Source: Pseudophaeomoniella oleicola
Lineage: Eukaryota; Ascomycota; Eurotiomycetes; Phaeomoniellales; Phaeomoniellaceae
Assembly (NCBI GenBank): GCA_003868215.1
Contig: QWDQ01000048.1
Coordinates: 62,001 to 126,000 of the forward strand
DNA length: 64,000 nucleotides
Direction: 5' to 3'
Part shown: one piece after another, positions 1-10,080 of the stretch
Layout: every line of letters begins with the position of its first letter
Position numbering within the stretch: the first letter of the stretch is position 1
Notes under the pieces: generated by a model
The model's input: the letters and a program-made list of their open reading frames with translations, nothing else
What the model was told of the DNA's origin: nothing
The model's database searches: none
Position numbers and translations under genes: made by a program

Positions 1-505
1 CGCTGTTCTGCACTTCTGACTCAGCATCATTGTCTTCCTCACCACTGGACAGCATTGCTTGGCTCGTAGTGTCATCTGTTATGGATCCTATCTCGGCGTT
101 GCGTAAAGAACGACTAGCAGCCGACTTCGGGCTACTTGGGAGAGATTCAGGGCTTGCAATGAAGGAAGGCGTCAAGGATGGCTCTGACGCTACGTTGCTT
201 TGGGCAGAAACGCTCCGGATGGAGTCGATATGCGGTTTTATCGTAGACCTGCGCCGCCGCGTATCTTCCTCCCTGTCGGATGTGGCCGATACCCCGCCGA
301 TTACCTCTTCCAGTGTGCATAATGGATTTGTCTGAGGTTCTTCTGGTCTGTGAGATTCGGCTTGCGCCTCGATATCTGACTCTCGAGCTAGAAAGAATGA
401 CGTGGGAACGTTGTTTCGGGGATTGGTTGGAGTGGGCGCAGCGAACGACGGCTTTCGTGGGATAGCAGGCAGGGCGTCGGCTCCTGCCACACCGACTGGC
501 CTCAT
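1..505 (-). CDS. N-terminal part of a putative septin-type GTP-binding protein (cut by window edge)
   Basis: Reads leftward off the window edge, so only the first 168 codons are present. The start is the ATG at 505 (MRPVGVAG). The visible part is a disordered Ser/Pro-rich tail: a TSFFLARES stretch, a basic RRRRSTIKP block, a SLPSSPKSAASRSLR block and an acidic SSGEEDNDAE segment. From memory this order matches the N-terminal tail of a conserved filamentous-fungal P-loop GTPase family with a septin-type G domain, which would lie outside the window. No G-domain motif (GxxxxGKS, DTPG) is visible, so the product name is an inference from the tail alone. That the frame is coding is more certain: it stays open for 168 codons and has the composition of a real protein. 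It could be another disordered regulatory protein. Confidence 0.5.
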   Translation of the reverse strand, partial: MRPVGVAGADALPAIPRKPSFAAPTPTNPRNNVPTSFFLARESDIEAQAESHRPEEPQTNPLCTLEEVIGGVSATSDREEDTRRRRSTIKPHIDSIRSVSAQSNVASEPSLTPSFIASPESLPSSPKSAASRSLRNAEIGSITDDTTSQAMLSSGEEDNDAESEVQNS

Positions 506-1836
506 AGTGCAAGGCGTCTTCAGTGTGGTCGATGTTGGAACCTGGAGAGCATATGGAACAGAATACAAGTCTTCATAAGAGATATGGTCAATGATCACGA
601 GCGTGTAGAGGACAGCTGATTACTTGATACGGATGTATTCATCTGAAGGAACAATCGGCCCAATCATCACTATCAACCCCACCCCCTTCCGGTCCCGTGG
701 TGGCCTAAAGCTTAAGACGCTTGAACTTCGTCATGCGGGGCAAGTCACTCTGTTCACGATGTAATGTATCATCAAATTCCTTGAGACCATCTACAGCTTG
801 ATAACTACATGGGACTCGTTGCCAGTCCCGGCAAGTACTGGTTATCTAAGGTCTCTACTTTCAAGGTTTCATTCCATAGAATTTCAGAGTGTCCAAGGCT
901 TTTTGTTGCTTGGGTTTACGTCCTATAGCGTTTACCTCATCTCAACGGCTCCTCACAAAGCATGGTTTTGAATGGACTTCTTCTCTTCTCGATTCACTCG
1001 TCTTGACCAGTGACTCGCCTGGAGGCAAGAAATGAGGTAACCGTTTCGATGCAATCAGTTGTATGAACGTCCAAAGAGCCAGCACTAATTCCCATCCGGT
1101 ATGCTTTTTGCTAAAGACGATGACTATTGTCGCGGCTCCAATAACCCGACCAGACTTGAGATGTTGAGCCTATCAGTTCGAGATCCTGGCGAAGTTGAGC
1201 TCCATCTAAAGCGCATCTAGCCCCATTATTCGAACCTTGGTGAATGTCGGAAGGGTCGCTGTGTGTTAGAAAGGGAAAAGCTTGTATACAAATGACATGG
1301 AGGACAGGTGACGTGAAAGAAGACGTAAGGAAAGGGTTCAAGAAAGAACAACAGTAAATCGTAATTTCAGAGATTGCCATTCTGGCTCTCAGTAGTATCC
1401 AGATCTAAGATATCTTTGAACGGTGATATGCTAATGAATCTTGCTCAACAAGGACGCAAGGTATATGGCGTAATAGTCTTTCTGCGGTCTCTGACGCATA
1501 GTGATTGCAAGGCCTTTGAAGGTATGCTTGTGAATATCAAATATGCAAGATAGAAATCCGAGGCTCCTGTCGGTAGGTTGCGCTGGAGAAGCCACTCAGA
1601 TATAGAGGTACACCAATAAGATGCCAGTTTCCTTTTCGTCAAAAGATATACGTCTCCAAGATCAGCCACTCTTTCCTACTGCGCTGGTAATATTGCTGAG
1701 TACAAAGGGCTGTCACAGCGCCGTCTCGATGATGCGGCATGTCAGTGCCAAAGGTTGGACTCGAGGTTGAGACAGTGGAGGACAACGATGGAAATGCGCC
1801 TGCTTTCTGCTTATACGTGGGTATCATGAAACCAAT
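506..1836. other. Intergenic, 1.3 kb upstream of the septin-like gene
   Basis: Lies between the start of the leftmost gene and the 3' end of the mL53 gene, so it should hold the promoter and 5' leader of the former. Reading frames here are short (under 90 codons), without recognisable motifs. I see no repeats or RNA genes. Confidence 0.6.
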
Positions 1837-2154
1837 CTAATTGGCCAGGTCTTCTTTCCGCGCCAAACTCCTCGAATGTCTTTCAACCTCAGTGATCACA
1901 TCTTGAAGCTTGATTGCTTCCTTCTTTTCGTTCGCTCCAGCCTCCTCGAAGACGAATTTCATCTGCTTCCCATCTTTGAAAGTCAAGTCAAGAGTGCTTG
2001 GGGTCTTGCTATCCCGTGGCAACTGCTTCACACTAATCTTCACCGAGCCTCGTATTGTTGGCGGTAGTTGCGCAAGGAATAGGCGAGGTGTTCTGGCGGT
2101 TTTTGAGAAAGGATTGAACGCAGTCGTGAGAGCAGTGAGGAAACGGGTCTGCAT
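1837..2154 (-). CDS. MRPL44: Mitochondrial large-subunit ribosomal protein mL53 (yeast MRPL44 family)
   Basis: A single-exon 105-residue protein, a normal length for this family. mL53 is a small structural protein of the mitochondrial 54S subunit. The N-terminus (MQTRFLTALTTAFNPFSKTA) is basic and free of acidic residues, as expected for mitochondrial import. The NPF-K-ART-RLFL segment, the PPT and LPRDSK segments, the LTFKDGKQM strand and the C-terminal VERHSRSLARKEDL helix are the conserved landmarks I recognise from the fungal family. The gene is divergent from SEC20, with 339 bp between start codons. Nothing looks broken. Confidence 0.85.
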   Translation of the reverse strand: MQTRFLTALTTAFNPFSKTARTPRLFLAQLPPTIRGSVKISVKQLPRDSKTPSTLDLTFKDGKQMKFVFEEAGANEKKEAIKLQDVITEVERHSRSLARKEDLAN

Positions 2155-2493
2155 GATGTGCTTTTGCTGATAATTGGACGAGAATTCGCTTTAAGGAGAG
2201 CAATGTCAATACTTGAACGCTTCATTGGCTAGTCTTAGACTCACCTTTTGCAATGTCACCGCAGCCTCATACTTTCTTGTTCTGAGTTTCGAGAATCAGG
2301 AGTTCGGAAGAGCATGGCTCCCAAAAATCTCCGAGTCGCAGTTGTTGCGGTTAAACCTTCCCCACAAGGACCGTCTCCGCGGTCGACATGGACCAGTCGC
2401 CGATGAGATGGACTACATTATTTACAGGGCAAATACGTAGCCATGCCTGAGTTCAAACCCTGTCTCCTCGCAGCTGGATTATATTAGTCTGTC
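2155..2493. promoter_or_regulatory. Shared divergent promoter region of mL53 and SEC20
   Basis: The 339 bp between two start codons facing away from each other must contain both promoters. I see no clear TATA box or known regulator site. Confidence 0.5.
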
Positions 2494-3905
2494 ATGGCCT
2501 CACTGGCACCTTTGATATCACGACTCAATTCCCTTGCAGCTGCGCATCGGCAGACCCTCACTCAAATACAACATCTCCAACAACTTTCCAACCCAACAAG
2601 CGAAGAACAATATGACACGGATGTACGAGTTGAAGTCTCCTCGGATATACAGCAATCATTGAAGGATCAGGAAGATGACTTGGAGCTTCTGCGGCTCGAT
2701 GTGGAGGATCTCTTCCCCTCAGCACCGAATGGTGCTTTGGCTCCAGGCACCCGTTGGGTAGGTGGAGGCAGCGCAGTAAAGCAGAGCAGGAACAGCGAGA
2801 AGGACAACGAGCGGGACAGAATCGCGGCACAGATAACAAAGTTGTCCGAAGATCTGAAATCGTATGGGAACCATCACGAGTTACTTGTATTCGAAGCTAA
2901 CTCGGGTACAGAGCGAGACGATCATTTCGTCGGGCCCAGCTCTCCGCTAAACGCTATGCCGACGAGCAAAAGGTTCGGGAGAGAGAAGAGATGTTCGCAC
3001 CTCCACCACAAGTCGTGAACTCGACAGATGACTCAATTGCATCTCTCGAGCGCCCTTCCTCTCGACAGACGACCCGTACACATCAATCAGATCGCAAACA
3101 TTTGACTCAAGAAGATATGACACTGGCTGCATCCTCGGATGTCACGAATGCACTGCGTCGTACGCATACCCTCCTCAAGTCATCTGTGGAACAGTCGCAG
3201 TTCGCCGCTGAAACTTTAGCTTCCTCCTCGTCGGCTCTGGCTTCCCTGTCGGAGTCATACTCCTCTCTTGACAGCATGCTCGCCAGTTCGAGATCTTTGG
3301 TCGGGAGTTTGATAAAGAGCAACAAGAGCGACACTTGGTATCTAACAACTGCATTCTACATGTGTGCGACAACGCTAGCATGGCTCATCTTTCGCAGATG
3401 GTTATATGGACCGCTGTGGTGGCTACTATGGCTGCCATTAAAATGGGCATGGTGGGGTGTGGCAGGGGTGGTGGGCGCTGCGACGTCCAAGCCGTCAGAT
3501 CCATCAGGCATTCTAGCCAAGCCATCCAAAGTACTCCCCACGCCCGAAGCTACAGTATCGACTAGTAGAACTGGCGTACCGAGTAACGATCCCAGTGCGG
3601 GGGGTTGGATGCATGTTCCACTAGCTGCTAAAGGCGCTGGATGGGGACGCCCTGCAATGCCACCTAGTGCAGAGTCTTCACGAAGCAGTACGACGAGCAT
3701 GATAGATAAGATTGGGAAGATGGCAGAAGAGCTAGGGGAGCAACTGGGAGATCAACCTTTTCAGGAAGAGAGTCAAGAGGAAGGGAACCAAGAAACAAAT
3801 GTGGACGATATTCCGGAAGAGGAGAGAGCCAGACAAGAAGCCATTCCAAGGAACCCGAAGAAGAGGATGTGGGAAGAAGACATAAGACAACGAGATGAAT
3901 TATAG
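2494..3905 (+). CDS. SEC20: Sec20-type SNARE of the ER retrograde pathway
   Basis: Exons 2494-2861 and 2912-3905 give 453 residues; the 50-bp intron has GTATGG, GCTAAC and ACAG signals. Sec20 sits in the ER t-SNARE complex that receives Golgi-derived COPI vesicles. The N-terminal half is a helical cytosolic region. The Sec20 domain (about residues 190-285) includes TLAASSDVTNALRRTHTLL and the Ser-rich SLSESYSSLDSMLASSR helix, and ends in a membrane segment (about 264-284, YLTTAFYMCATTLAWLIF). A Trp-rich stretch follows, then a long acidic tail. The protein ends in RDEL, a plausible ER-retrieval signal; yeast Sec20 ends in HDEL with its tail in the lumen. The long tail is the main departure from the yeast protein. 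Confidence 0.88.
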
Positions 3906-4098
3906 TCGGCATCTTCAAGTAACTGTTTGCATCCTAGAAATTTGGTAGATTCTTCAAAGAGTGGACTTCGTTGCTTTTGCATAGCCATTGGTATTGCTTT
4001 TGTCTATGGGCCGTAATCTTCGTATGAAGGATGATGCATATCCACCAACATCTCGACCTGCAATCAAGGTCAGGTACCGTAAACTAGCAATCCACCAT

Positions 4099-5502
4099 TT
4101 ATACAGCGGCACCGGAAATGAAGAACCACTTGTCAACGCTGCCATCGATTGGAGCCGGTGGCAGGTTTTCGCCTTGAGGAACCTTGGCGAGCGCAGACTT
4201 GTCAACAAGGTCTGGGGAGGAAGAGTTGGTGGCATTGGCACTGGTGATATGGTCAGCACAGCGGCTCTCGGGTTGTTGGTAAGGTACAAACTTACAGGCT
4301 GATATCTCCACGCTGGCTCTTTCCAGTGATAAGTCTCTCCCAAGCTTCTGAGCATTCTCGGATGACATCGAGGGCGTATTTCTTGTTCTTGCATTCACCG
4401 CTGAAAGCGAACTGGTTCTCTGGCTTGCCGTCTGGAATCTTGTAGATACGGAACCACTCGTTGGTAGCGCGAAGGAGGCCGGGAAGATGACGTTCGACAT
4501 CCTCGACGTCATTCAACTTAGGAGCCAACGGATCGTTGACATCAATGACAATGATCTTCCAGTCGGTCTCCTCCTCATCGAGCAGAGCCATGACACCAAG
4601 AACCTTGACCTGCTTGATTTGGCCAGAGTATCCAACGAGCTCGCCAATCTCGCAAACGTCCAATGGGTCGTTATCACCCTTAGCCTTGGTCTCTGGGTGG
4701 ACAACGTTTGGGTCTTCCCATGTCTTTTCAACTTTTGATTAGTGATAACTTCAAGAGGGAGGGTTGTATGTGGCCTACCCTTGGGAAAGCACCGTAGTTC
4801 CATAGGTAACCCTTGTGGGGGAAGCAGTTGCGCACGAAACGAAGCTTGCCCTTCTTGACATCTTGCTTGATCGGGTTCAGGAATTCCTCCTTGGAGATCT
4901 GGGCCATCATTAGCATCTGTGAGGTTTTGACTGGACTCTGTACTGACTTCGAGCTTGGCATTGGTCCAGCGAGGAATCTCGACGATCATGTTCAAGACAG
5001 TCTGTTGCTCATTGGCATAGAGGGGGACATCGTGGAATGGCGAGACTGGCTGGCCGTCCTTTTCAATGTAGGCCCGGTAATCGAGAGTGTTCTTGGCGCC
5101 GAGTTGGCGGACACTGTACTCAGATCCAGACTTTGAGTACGACATTGTGTTAGATTCTGCAGATGTAGCAGGGGTATGCAGATGTCGGGTGATTAATTGT
5201 GTACGCTGAAGAAGAGAAGATGTAGGAATACTGTTGATCGCAGCTTGAGCGATGAGGGGCGTAGAGAGAGTGGAGGAATTGCTCTTGGTAGTGGGGTTCG
5301 CCAGTATTGCTGTTGTGAGGGTTCTTTTTTTACAAGGGTCTCGTAGTAGTGGGATGGGAAAGCGGTGAGAGGGAAGCTGACGACTAAAATAATTGGGTAA
5401 TCCCAATAACAAAGACGCTGGACAAAGATTTGGAGTCAACGGAAGAGAGGCTCTGGTAAGTGTAGTCGTAGTCGCTAGTGTGCAAGAGGGTCGGGAAAGC
5501 AT
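4099..5502 (-). CDS. IPP1: Soluble inorganic pyrophosphatase (family I), possible mitochondrial leader
   Basis: Exons read from the right: 5502 (or 5145) to 4948, 4898-4779, 4723-4296 and 4240-4099, with introns of 49, 55 and 55 bp. Family I pyrophosphatases hydrolyse PPi to two phosphates with Mg2+, pulling biosynthetic reactions forward. The core is near-identical to fungal homologues: the [12 protein letters not shown] strand, [19 protein letters not shown], the metal-site signature GDNDPLDV, then [20 protein letters not shown] and a terminal DKWFFISG. The usual cytosolic start is the ATG at 5145 (MSYSKSG, 295 residues). The frame stays open upstream to an ATG at 5502 (MLSRPS), adding 119 residues rich in Arg, Ser, Thr and Leu with almost no acidic residues, like a mitochondrial presequence. 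I give the longer extent; which start is used cannot be read from sequence. Confidence 0.92.
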
Positions 5503-6431
5503 GGGTGAGAACAGTACAAGGAATGGATATGATTTCTCAATTGCCAATCATCATAGTACTTCTGTTCAATGGGTATCTTTTCGGCAAAAGGACAAACGGA
5601 AGATGATTAAGGTGGTCTGAGATTGTTTTGTCTGAAGCCTGGGATCCTGCCGAGGTCTGCCCCTTTAGTTTTTCTGCCAGGGCGGTCATGGCTGTGTTAT
5701 CCTATCGGTGAGGTATAATTAATTATTGATACTATGATGAAGTATGACCATCTACAGAACTCCTCCATCATACTTATTTCCGAAGAATCCACAGAGCTCT
5801 AGGAGGCTCTTGATTGCTCATGATCTTATTCTGCCTCTGATCAAGTATGAGAATACGTATAAATTAATTCAGGTATTGACTATTGTATGCGCTGGTGTGC
5901 GATATTACTATGCGGTATCCCTCTGCCCAGATTCACAACACCCCAATATTGATTTGAGGTCTATGACAGTATCAGCAGTAGCGTTTCACCTTTACGGTAT
6001 ATGCAGGGAGTTCACCCTGGATCTGACAAGAAACAGTGTAAGTAAAACGCAAGCCATTATGGATTTCCACTTCCAATGGAGTGCCTTGATTCTGACAGGA
6101 CCCCAACCATTCCAATTGCTTTCCATACTATAGTCTATACATCTGTGAGATATCCCATCACTTGCGTCCTGCTCTCGTCGGTGTTTAGTCTAGAATTTAA
6201 TAGGAACAATCGTTTCATGAAAAGTATTTACGACGTCTGGTAGATTGATAATGTAAGGCTGAGTGTTGTAGTCCATCTGTCTATCTTATATTCCCACGTT
6301 CTCCACATATTGGGTCTCTCGTGGCGGGGCAACTCGGCGAAATATATTTCAGACATTGAATCACTCCAGGTAAATGGCTCCTCATTCACATTCATTACTC
6401 ATGCCTTGATTCCATTCTTCTGTTTCCTGGC
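5503..6431. other. Intergenic between pyrophosphatase and Dus2 starts
   Basis: A divergent promoter region of about 930 bp. Positions 5700-6300 are AT-rich and hold one 129-codon frame (5744-6133) without recognisable motifs, which I do not accept as a gene. Nothing else is seen. Confidence 0.5.
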
Positions 6432-7697
6432 ATGAGGTCAATCTCGCAAATCCTAAATTCGGTTCTTATTCATCGTCCAGTGATTCCAATGTCCACTCCA
6501 GTCTCTCCCACCGTTGTACCCCGTGTTCCTATTCCCAAGAATGGGGTCGACTACAGGGGCAAAGTCGTCCTTGCGCCTATGGTTCGAAGTGGTGAACTCC
6601 CATCTCGGCTCCTTGCCCTCCATTATGGCGCCGACCTTGTCTGGGGACCCGAGACTGTTGACCGCGCGATGATAGGAACGACCAGAAAGGTCAATCCACG
6701 AACATCATGCATAGAATGGACTAGGACCCCGTCAAACAGTGGGAGACAGTTTGAGAAAGTAAAAGAGAGCGTCATCTATCGGATTGATCCCGCTCGCGAG
6801 GGCGGGAGGTTGATATTCCAAATCGGCACGGCGAAGCCGGAATTAGCAGTCGAGGCGGCAAAGTTAGTCGCAGGAGATGTGGCGGGCATCGATGTTAATG
6901 CTGGCTGCCCCAAACCATTTTCTACAACAGGCGGTATGGGCGCAGCGTTGCTCAAGGAACCTGAGAGACTGGCGAGCATACTGGAAGCTCTGGTCGAGCA
7001 CGTCGGAAAAGTTTGGGAGATTGGTATTAGTGTAAAAATACGGTTGTTGGAAACACCAGAAAAGACAGAGGCCTTAGTAAGGAGACTGTGTGCAACTGGG
7101 ATCACTGGTCTGACCATCCACTGTCGAACGGCGCCAATGAGACCGCGGGAAAGGGCTATCCGGGATCAACTACGCATGATCGGGGACATTTGTCACGAAG
7201 CCGGCGTAGCATGCCTGGTGAACGGAGATGTATACAATCGTGACCAAGCCCTCGAATTGGCAAAAGAATATGGGGTCGATGGAGGGATGATTGCTACAGC
7301 TGCCGAGTCCAATTCATCCGTATTCCGGGCTAAGGTCAATGGCGGCGTTGCCCCGTGGCGAGAAGTTGTTGAGAAATACGTGGAACTTGCTCTCTCCGTC
7401 GAGAACAAATATGGGAATACGAGGTTCTTGCTTACGCAACTAATCTCTGGGAAAGATCCGATGTATTTGATGGTCAACAAAAATAAGCGCTACAAAGATT
7501 TGGTGGAAGTCCTTGGGTTGGAAAGGTTGGTCGCTCAGGCAGCAGAGGTTGACGAGATCCTGGGACTTAATGAATACAAGCGGAAAGCAGAGGCGGTCGA
7601 CCAAAATGACGGCGAACGTAAAAAGAGCAAACCACCGGCTCGTGCGGCAGAATCTCCAGCGATCGAGTCAACAGCACCTGTCGCTCTGGCAGTGTAA
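6432..7697 (+). CDS. DUS2: tRNA-dihydrouridine(20) synthase, Dus2 family
   Basis: A single-exon 421-residue flavoenzyme that reduces uridine 20 in the tRNA D-loop using FMN and NADPH. The barrel begins with VVLAPMVRSGELPSRLLALHYGADLVW. The catalytic loop is NAGCPKPFSTTGGMGAALL, with the active-site Cys. A tRNA/FMN-binding segment follows (LTIHCRTAPMRPRERA), then VACLVNGDVYNRDQA. The C-terminal helical domain and a lysine-rich tail (ERKKSKPP) complete it. The two-residue insertion typical of Dus2 rather than Dus1/Dus3 around PKPFS supports the subtype. The first ATG adds a short basic, non-acidic stretch before a second in-frame ATG at 6489 (MSTPVSP), so the true start could be either one. Confidence 0.9.
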   Translation: MRSISQILNSVLIHRPVIPMSTPVSPTVVPRVPIPKNGVDYRGKVVLAPMVRSGELPSRLLALHYGADLVWGPETVDRAMIGTTRKVNPRTSCIEWTRTPSNSGRQFEKVKESVIYRIDPAREGGRLIFQIGTAKPELAVEAAKLVAGDVAGIDVNAGCPKPFSTTGGMGAALLKEPERLASILEALVEHVGKVWEIGISVKIRLLETPEKTEALVRRLCATGITGLTIHCRTAPMRPRERAIRDQLRMIGDICHEAGVACLVNGDVYNRDQALELAKEYGVDGGMIATAAESNSSVFRAKVNGGVAPWREVVEKYVELALSVENKYGNTRFLLTQLISGKDPMYLMVNKNKRYKDLVEVLGLERLVAQAAEVDEILGLNEYKRKAEAVDQNDGERKKSKPPARAAESPAIESTAPVALAV

Positions 7698-8158
7698 GCG
7701 TGGAGATGGACGAGTTGTGGCTTTCTGGCATAGCGAGGGAGCAAAGCATCTATTGGCGTTCATGGACTGCGATACCCTTTATATATGAGATTTGTAGGCG
7801 CAATAGGACAATCATACATAGTCCAAATTACGCCGTTAACATGTCCATGGCCATGATTCTTACCCTGAAGCAGATAATGCAAAGTGTAATTTCTGTATAT
7901 CGATAGTCATATATGTCGAGGATAATATATGTGAAATACGTAGTTGAATCAAGCGGAACCAATATCTTGGAATAGACGCGTTCCCGAGATTCCAGGTACA
8001 CGCGCGCTTTCTAACCTCCTTACTACGTATTACTCCGGACTTGAGAGGGCCCACCACAACCCATAAATATACCTCTGTTTACTAGGCTCATGAATCTGGG
8101 CTTGCGTCGAGGCTCGCATTTGGGAATATAGACGGAGACCAGTCTCATTAGATGCGGA
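7698..8158. other. Intergenic between Dus2 and dynamitin
   Basis: Should contain the Dus2 3' end and the dynamitin promoter. It holds partial copies of the TACGTA-centred motif seen elsewhere (ATACGTAGT near 7936, TACTACGTATTAC at 8021-8033). No gene is seen. Confidence 0.5.
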
Positions 8159-9590
8159 ATGGCTGTCAATCGCACGAAATATGCAAATCTCCCGGACCTG
8201 GACGAGGCACCCGATATATACCAAACTCCCGCACTCACCGACGATAACTCTACAGTTAGGGTACGTCCGAGCATCTGAGATATAGACTTACCGCTGCTGA
8301 CGAGCATAGACCGCCACGTTACCTACGACTTCCCCTTCAGCGTCAGATATAGATGATGTTTCGGACGAAGAGCGCATCAGTAGACGCCGAATCAACCAAG
8401 ATGAAGCGCGCACACGGTTTGAACCGAGCCATGTAGACGCAAGAGGAGTCGACTTTTCCGATAGATTGGGGTCAGAACACAGGTCCTACAGAACGAACAT
8501 TAGAACGAGGCGGAGACGGAGCAGAGGAGGTACAGAAGAATGGGGTGATTTTAGCGAAGAAGAAGACGAGCCGATTCAAATGCGATTGGCGAGACTACGG
8601 AGGGAAGCTGAAGAGTTGAGGCAACAGGTAGAAGAGGATGGCCTTGATGGAACAGACGATCAGGAGGATTCTGCAGACAGCGCTGTAAGAGATGGTGTCA
8701 AGGAACTGAGTTCAATACTTGAGGGAATCCATGCTTCGTCGAGGGGTACCAGGTCTGCAGAGGACAGATTACTCCAGTCATTATCTGCTAAAAGGGACGT
8801 TCCGAAATCAACTGGTCCCCCGTCTGAACAAGCAAATGGCCTACAGCCATCAAATGCAGAGGATCCGTCAGTGTTATCTACAGCTGCCGGTCTCTCGGAT
8901 CGACTCGCAGCTCTGGAGACATCACTAGGTCTTACAGCAACAACGCATTCACCCGCTCTCCTCCCGACTCTTACATCATTGGCATCTCAAATCCATACGC
9001 TGTCGACAACATTGGCCCCTGCTTCTGAATCAATACCGGGCTCAACCCAGGACCAACTTAACCAAATGTCGGACCGGATCCGTACTCTGATCAGCGAATC
9101 CGAACGTCTCACCAATGCCCGTAAAGCAGCCACCGCCGCAGCCGTAGACCTTGGAAACGCACGAGCAGCCGCAGCCGCCACACTCACCCATGCCGACCAC
9201 TCCGCCGCCGAAGAAAAAGTCGCCGCCGCCTCCGCCACCGCAAACGCAAACCTCTCCCTCTCCATCCTCGACGACCAAACGGCCAAAATCCGGTCCCTGT
9301 ACCAGACCCTCCCAACCATCACATCGCTACACCCCATCCTCCCGCTCGTTCTGGAAAGACTCCGATCCCTCTCGGTCATCCACGCCGGCGCCGCACAGGC
9401 CTCCGCCGACCTGGACGAAGTCGAGAACCGACAAGGTGCCCTGGACGAGGAAATCCGCAAATGGCGAGAAGGCTTGGAGCGTGTCGAAGCGAAGATGCAC
9501 GAGGGAGAGGACGTTATGAAGGGGAACGTCGAGGTCGTAGGCGCGAGGTTGAGGGATGTGGAAGAGAGGGTCAAGGCGTTGAATAGTTGA
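8159..9590 (+). CDS. JNM1: Dynamitin (p50), dynactin complex subunit
   Basis: Exons 8159-8260 and 8310-9590 (49-bp intron) give 460 residues. Dynamitin holds the dynactin shoulder together and links dynein to cargo and nuclei along microtubules. The conserved N-terminus is carried by the first small exon (KYANLPDLDEAPDIYQTP); the second continues with SDIDDVSDEERISRRRINQ, an RFEP block and an acidic EEWGDFSEEEDE stretch. The remainder is predicted coiled coil in several segments (around residues 115-140, 225-280 and 390-455), with alanine-rich repeats and a final ARLRDVEERVKALN helix. The start is fixed by the KYANLPDLDEAPD signature, which is nearly invariant in the family. Third codon positions are unusually C-rich between 9130 and 9480. 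Confidence 0.88.
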
Positions 9591-9750
9591 TTTCTTACCA
9601 ATAAAACTATCAACTTACTCTCCCGTCTATGCTGCGCCTAAGTCGGCCTATGGACCTTTTCCATACTCCTTTGAGTTTCGAATTTGTGCCTGCCTGTCAA
9701 TCAATTGCAGCGTTTCGGTTCTTTAAATCATAGCGTAAATGTATGCATAT

Positions 9751-9785
9751 CACATCATATCCCATCATATCCCATCATATCGCAT
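9751..9785. repeat. Short tandem repeat, 10-bp unit, about 3.5 copies
   Basis: Successive decamers of the form CCCATCATAT with one or two mismatches, in noncoding DNA. Confidence 0.75.
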
Positions 9786-9810
9786 ATTGCAACCACTTCT
9801 CTACCTTAGG

Positions 9811-9820
9811 TACCTAGGTA
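9811..9820. repeat. Dispersed palindrome TACCTAGGTA, copy 1
   Basis: A perfect 10-bp palindrome followed directly by GGTAGCTAC. Exact copies also lie at 25617, 41716 and 42016. Confidence 0.7.
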
Positions 9821-10080
9821 GGTAGCTACTATAAAGGACCTACCTAGTATATTGTACTCCGGCTAACTGTATCAATCCCAAAGAACTTTTTGCCGAAGTT
9901 GAGGGAAAAGGCTCATTTGTAGGGGATCACTCTTATGCTACAGACGGGTAGTCGTGGGCTGGTGTAAATTTGGTGAATACATTCGTTACAAAGGCAGCAC
10001 GGATCATGAATTGGTGGGAAAGGGAATCTCCTTTTCAGACCTATCCTAGGAAATCTTCACAATTCATATCTTCTCACACG

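Larger units (their letters stand above)
9591..10080. other. Convergent intergenic region with short tandem repeat and TACCTAGGTA motif
   Basis: The 3' ends of dynamitin and ALG12 face each other here. It contains a 10-bp tandem repeat (about 9751-9785, unit like CATCATATCC) and the palindrome TACCTAGGTA at 9811-9820 inside a longer CCTA/TAGG-rich stretch. No gene is seen. Confidence 0.6.

Noticed and set aside
5744-6133. 129-codon plus-strand frame before Dus2
   Set aside because: No motif, AT-rich, low-complexity hydrophobic translation and no splice partners; it sits in a divergent promoter region.
8987-9613. 208-codon antisense frame over dynamitin
   Set aside because: A shadow of the C-rich third positions in the dynamitin coding sequence; the translation is a Ser/Ala/Arg-rich artefact.
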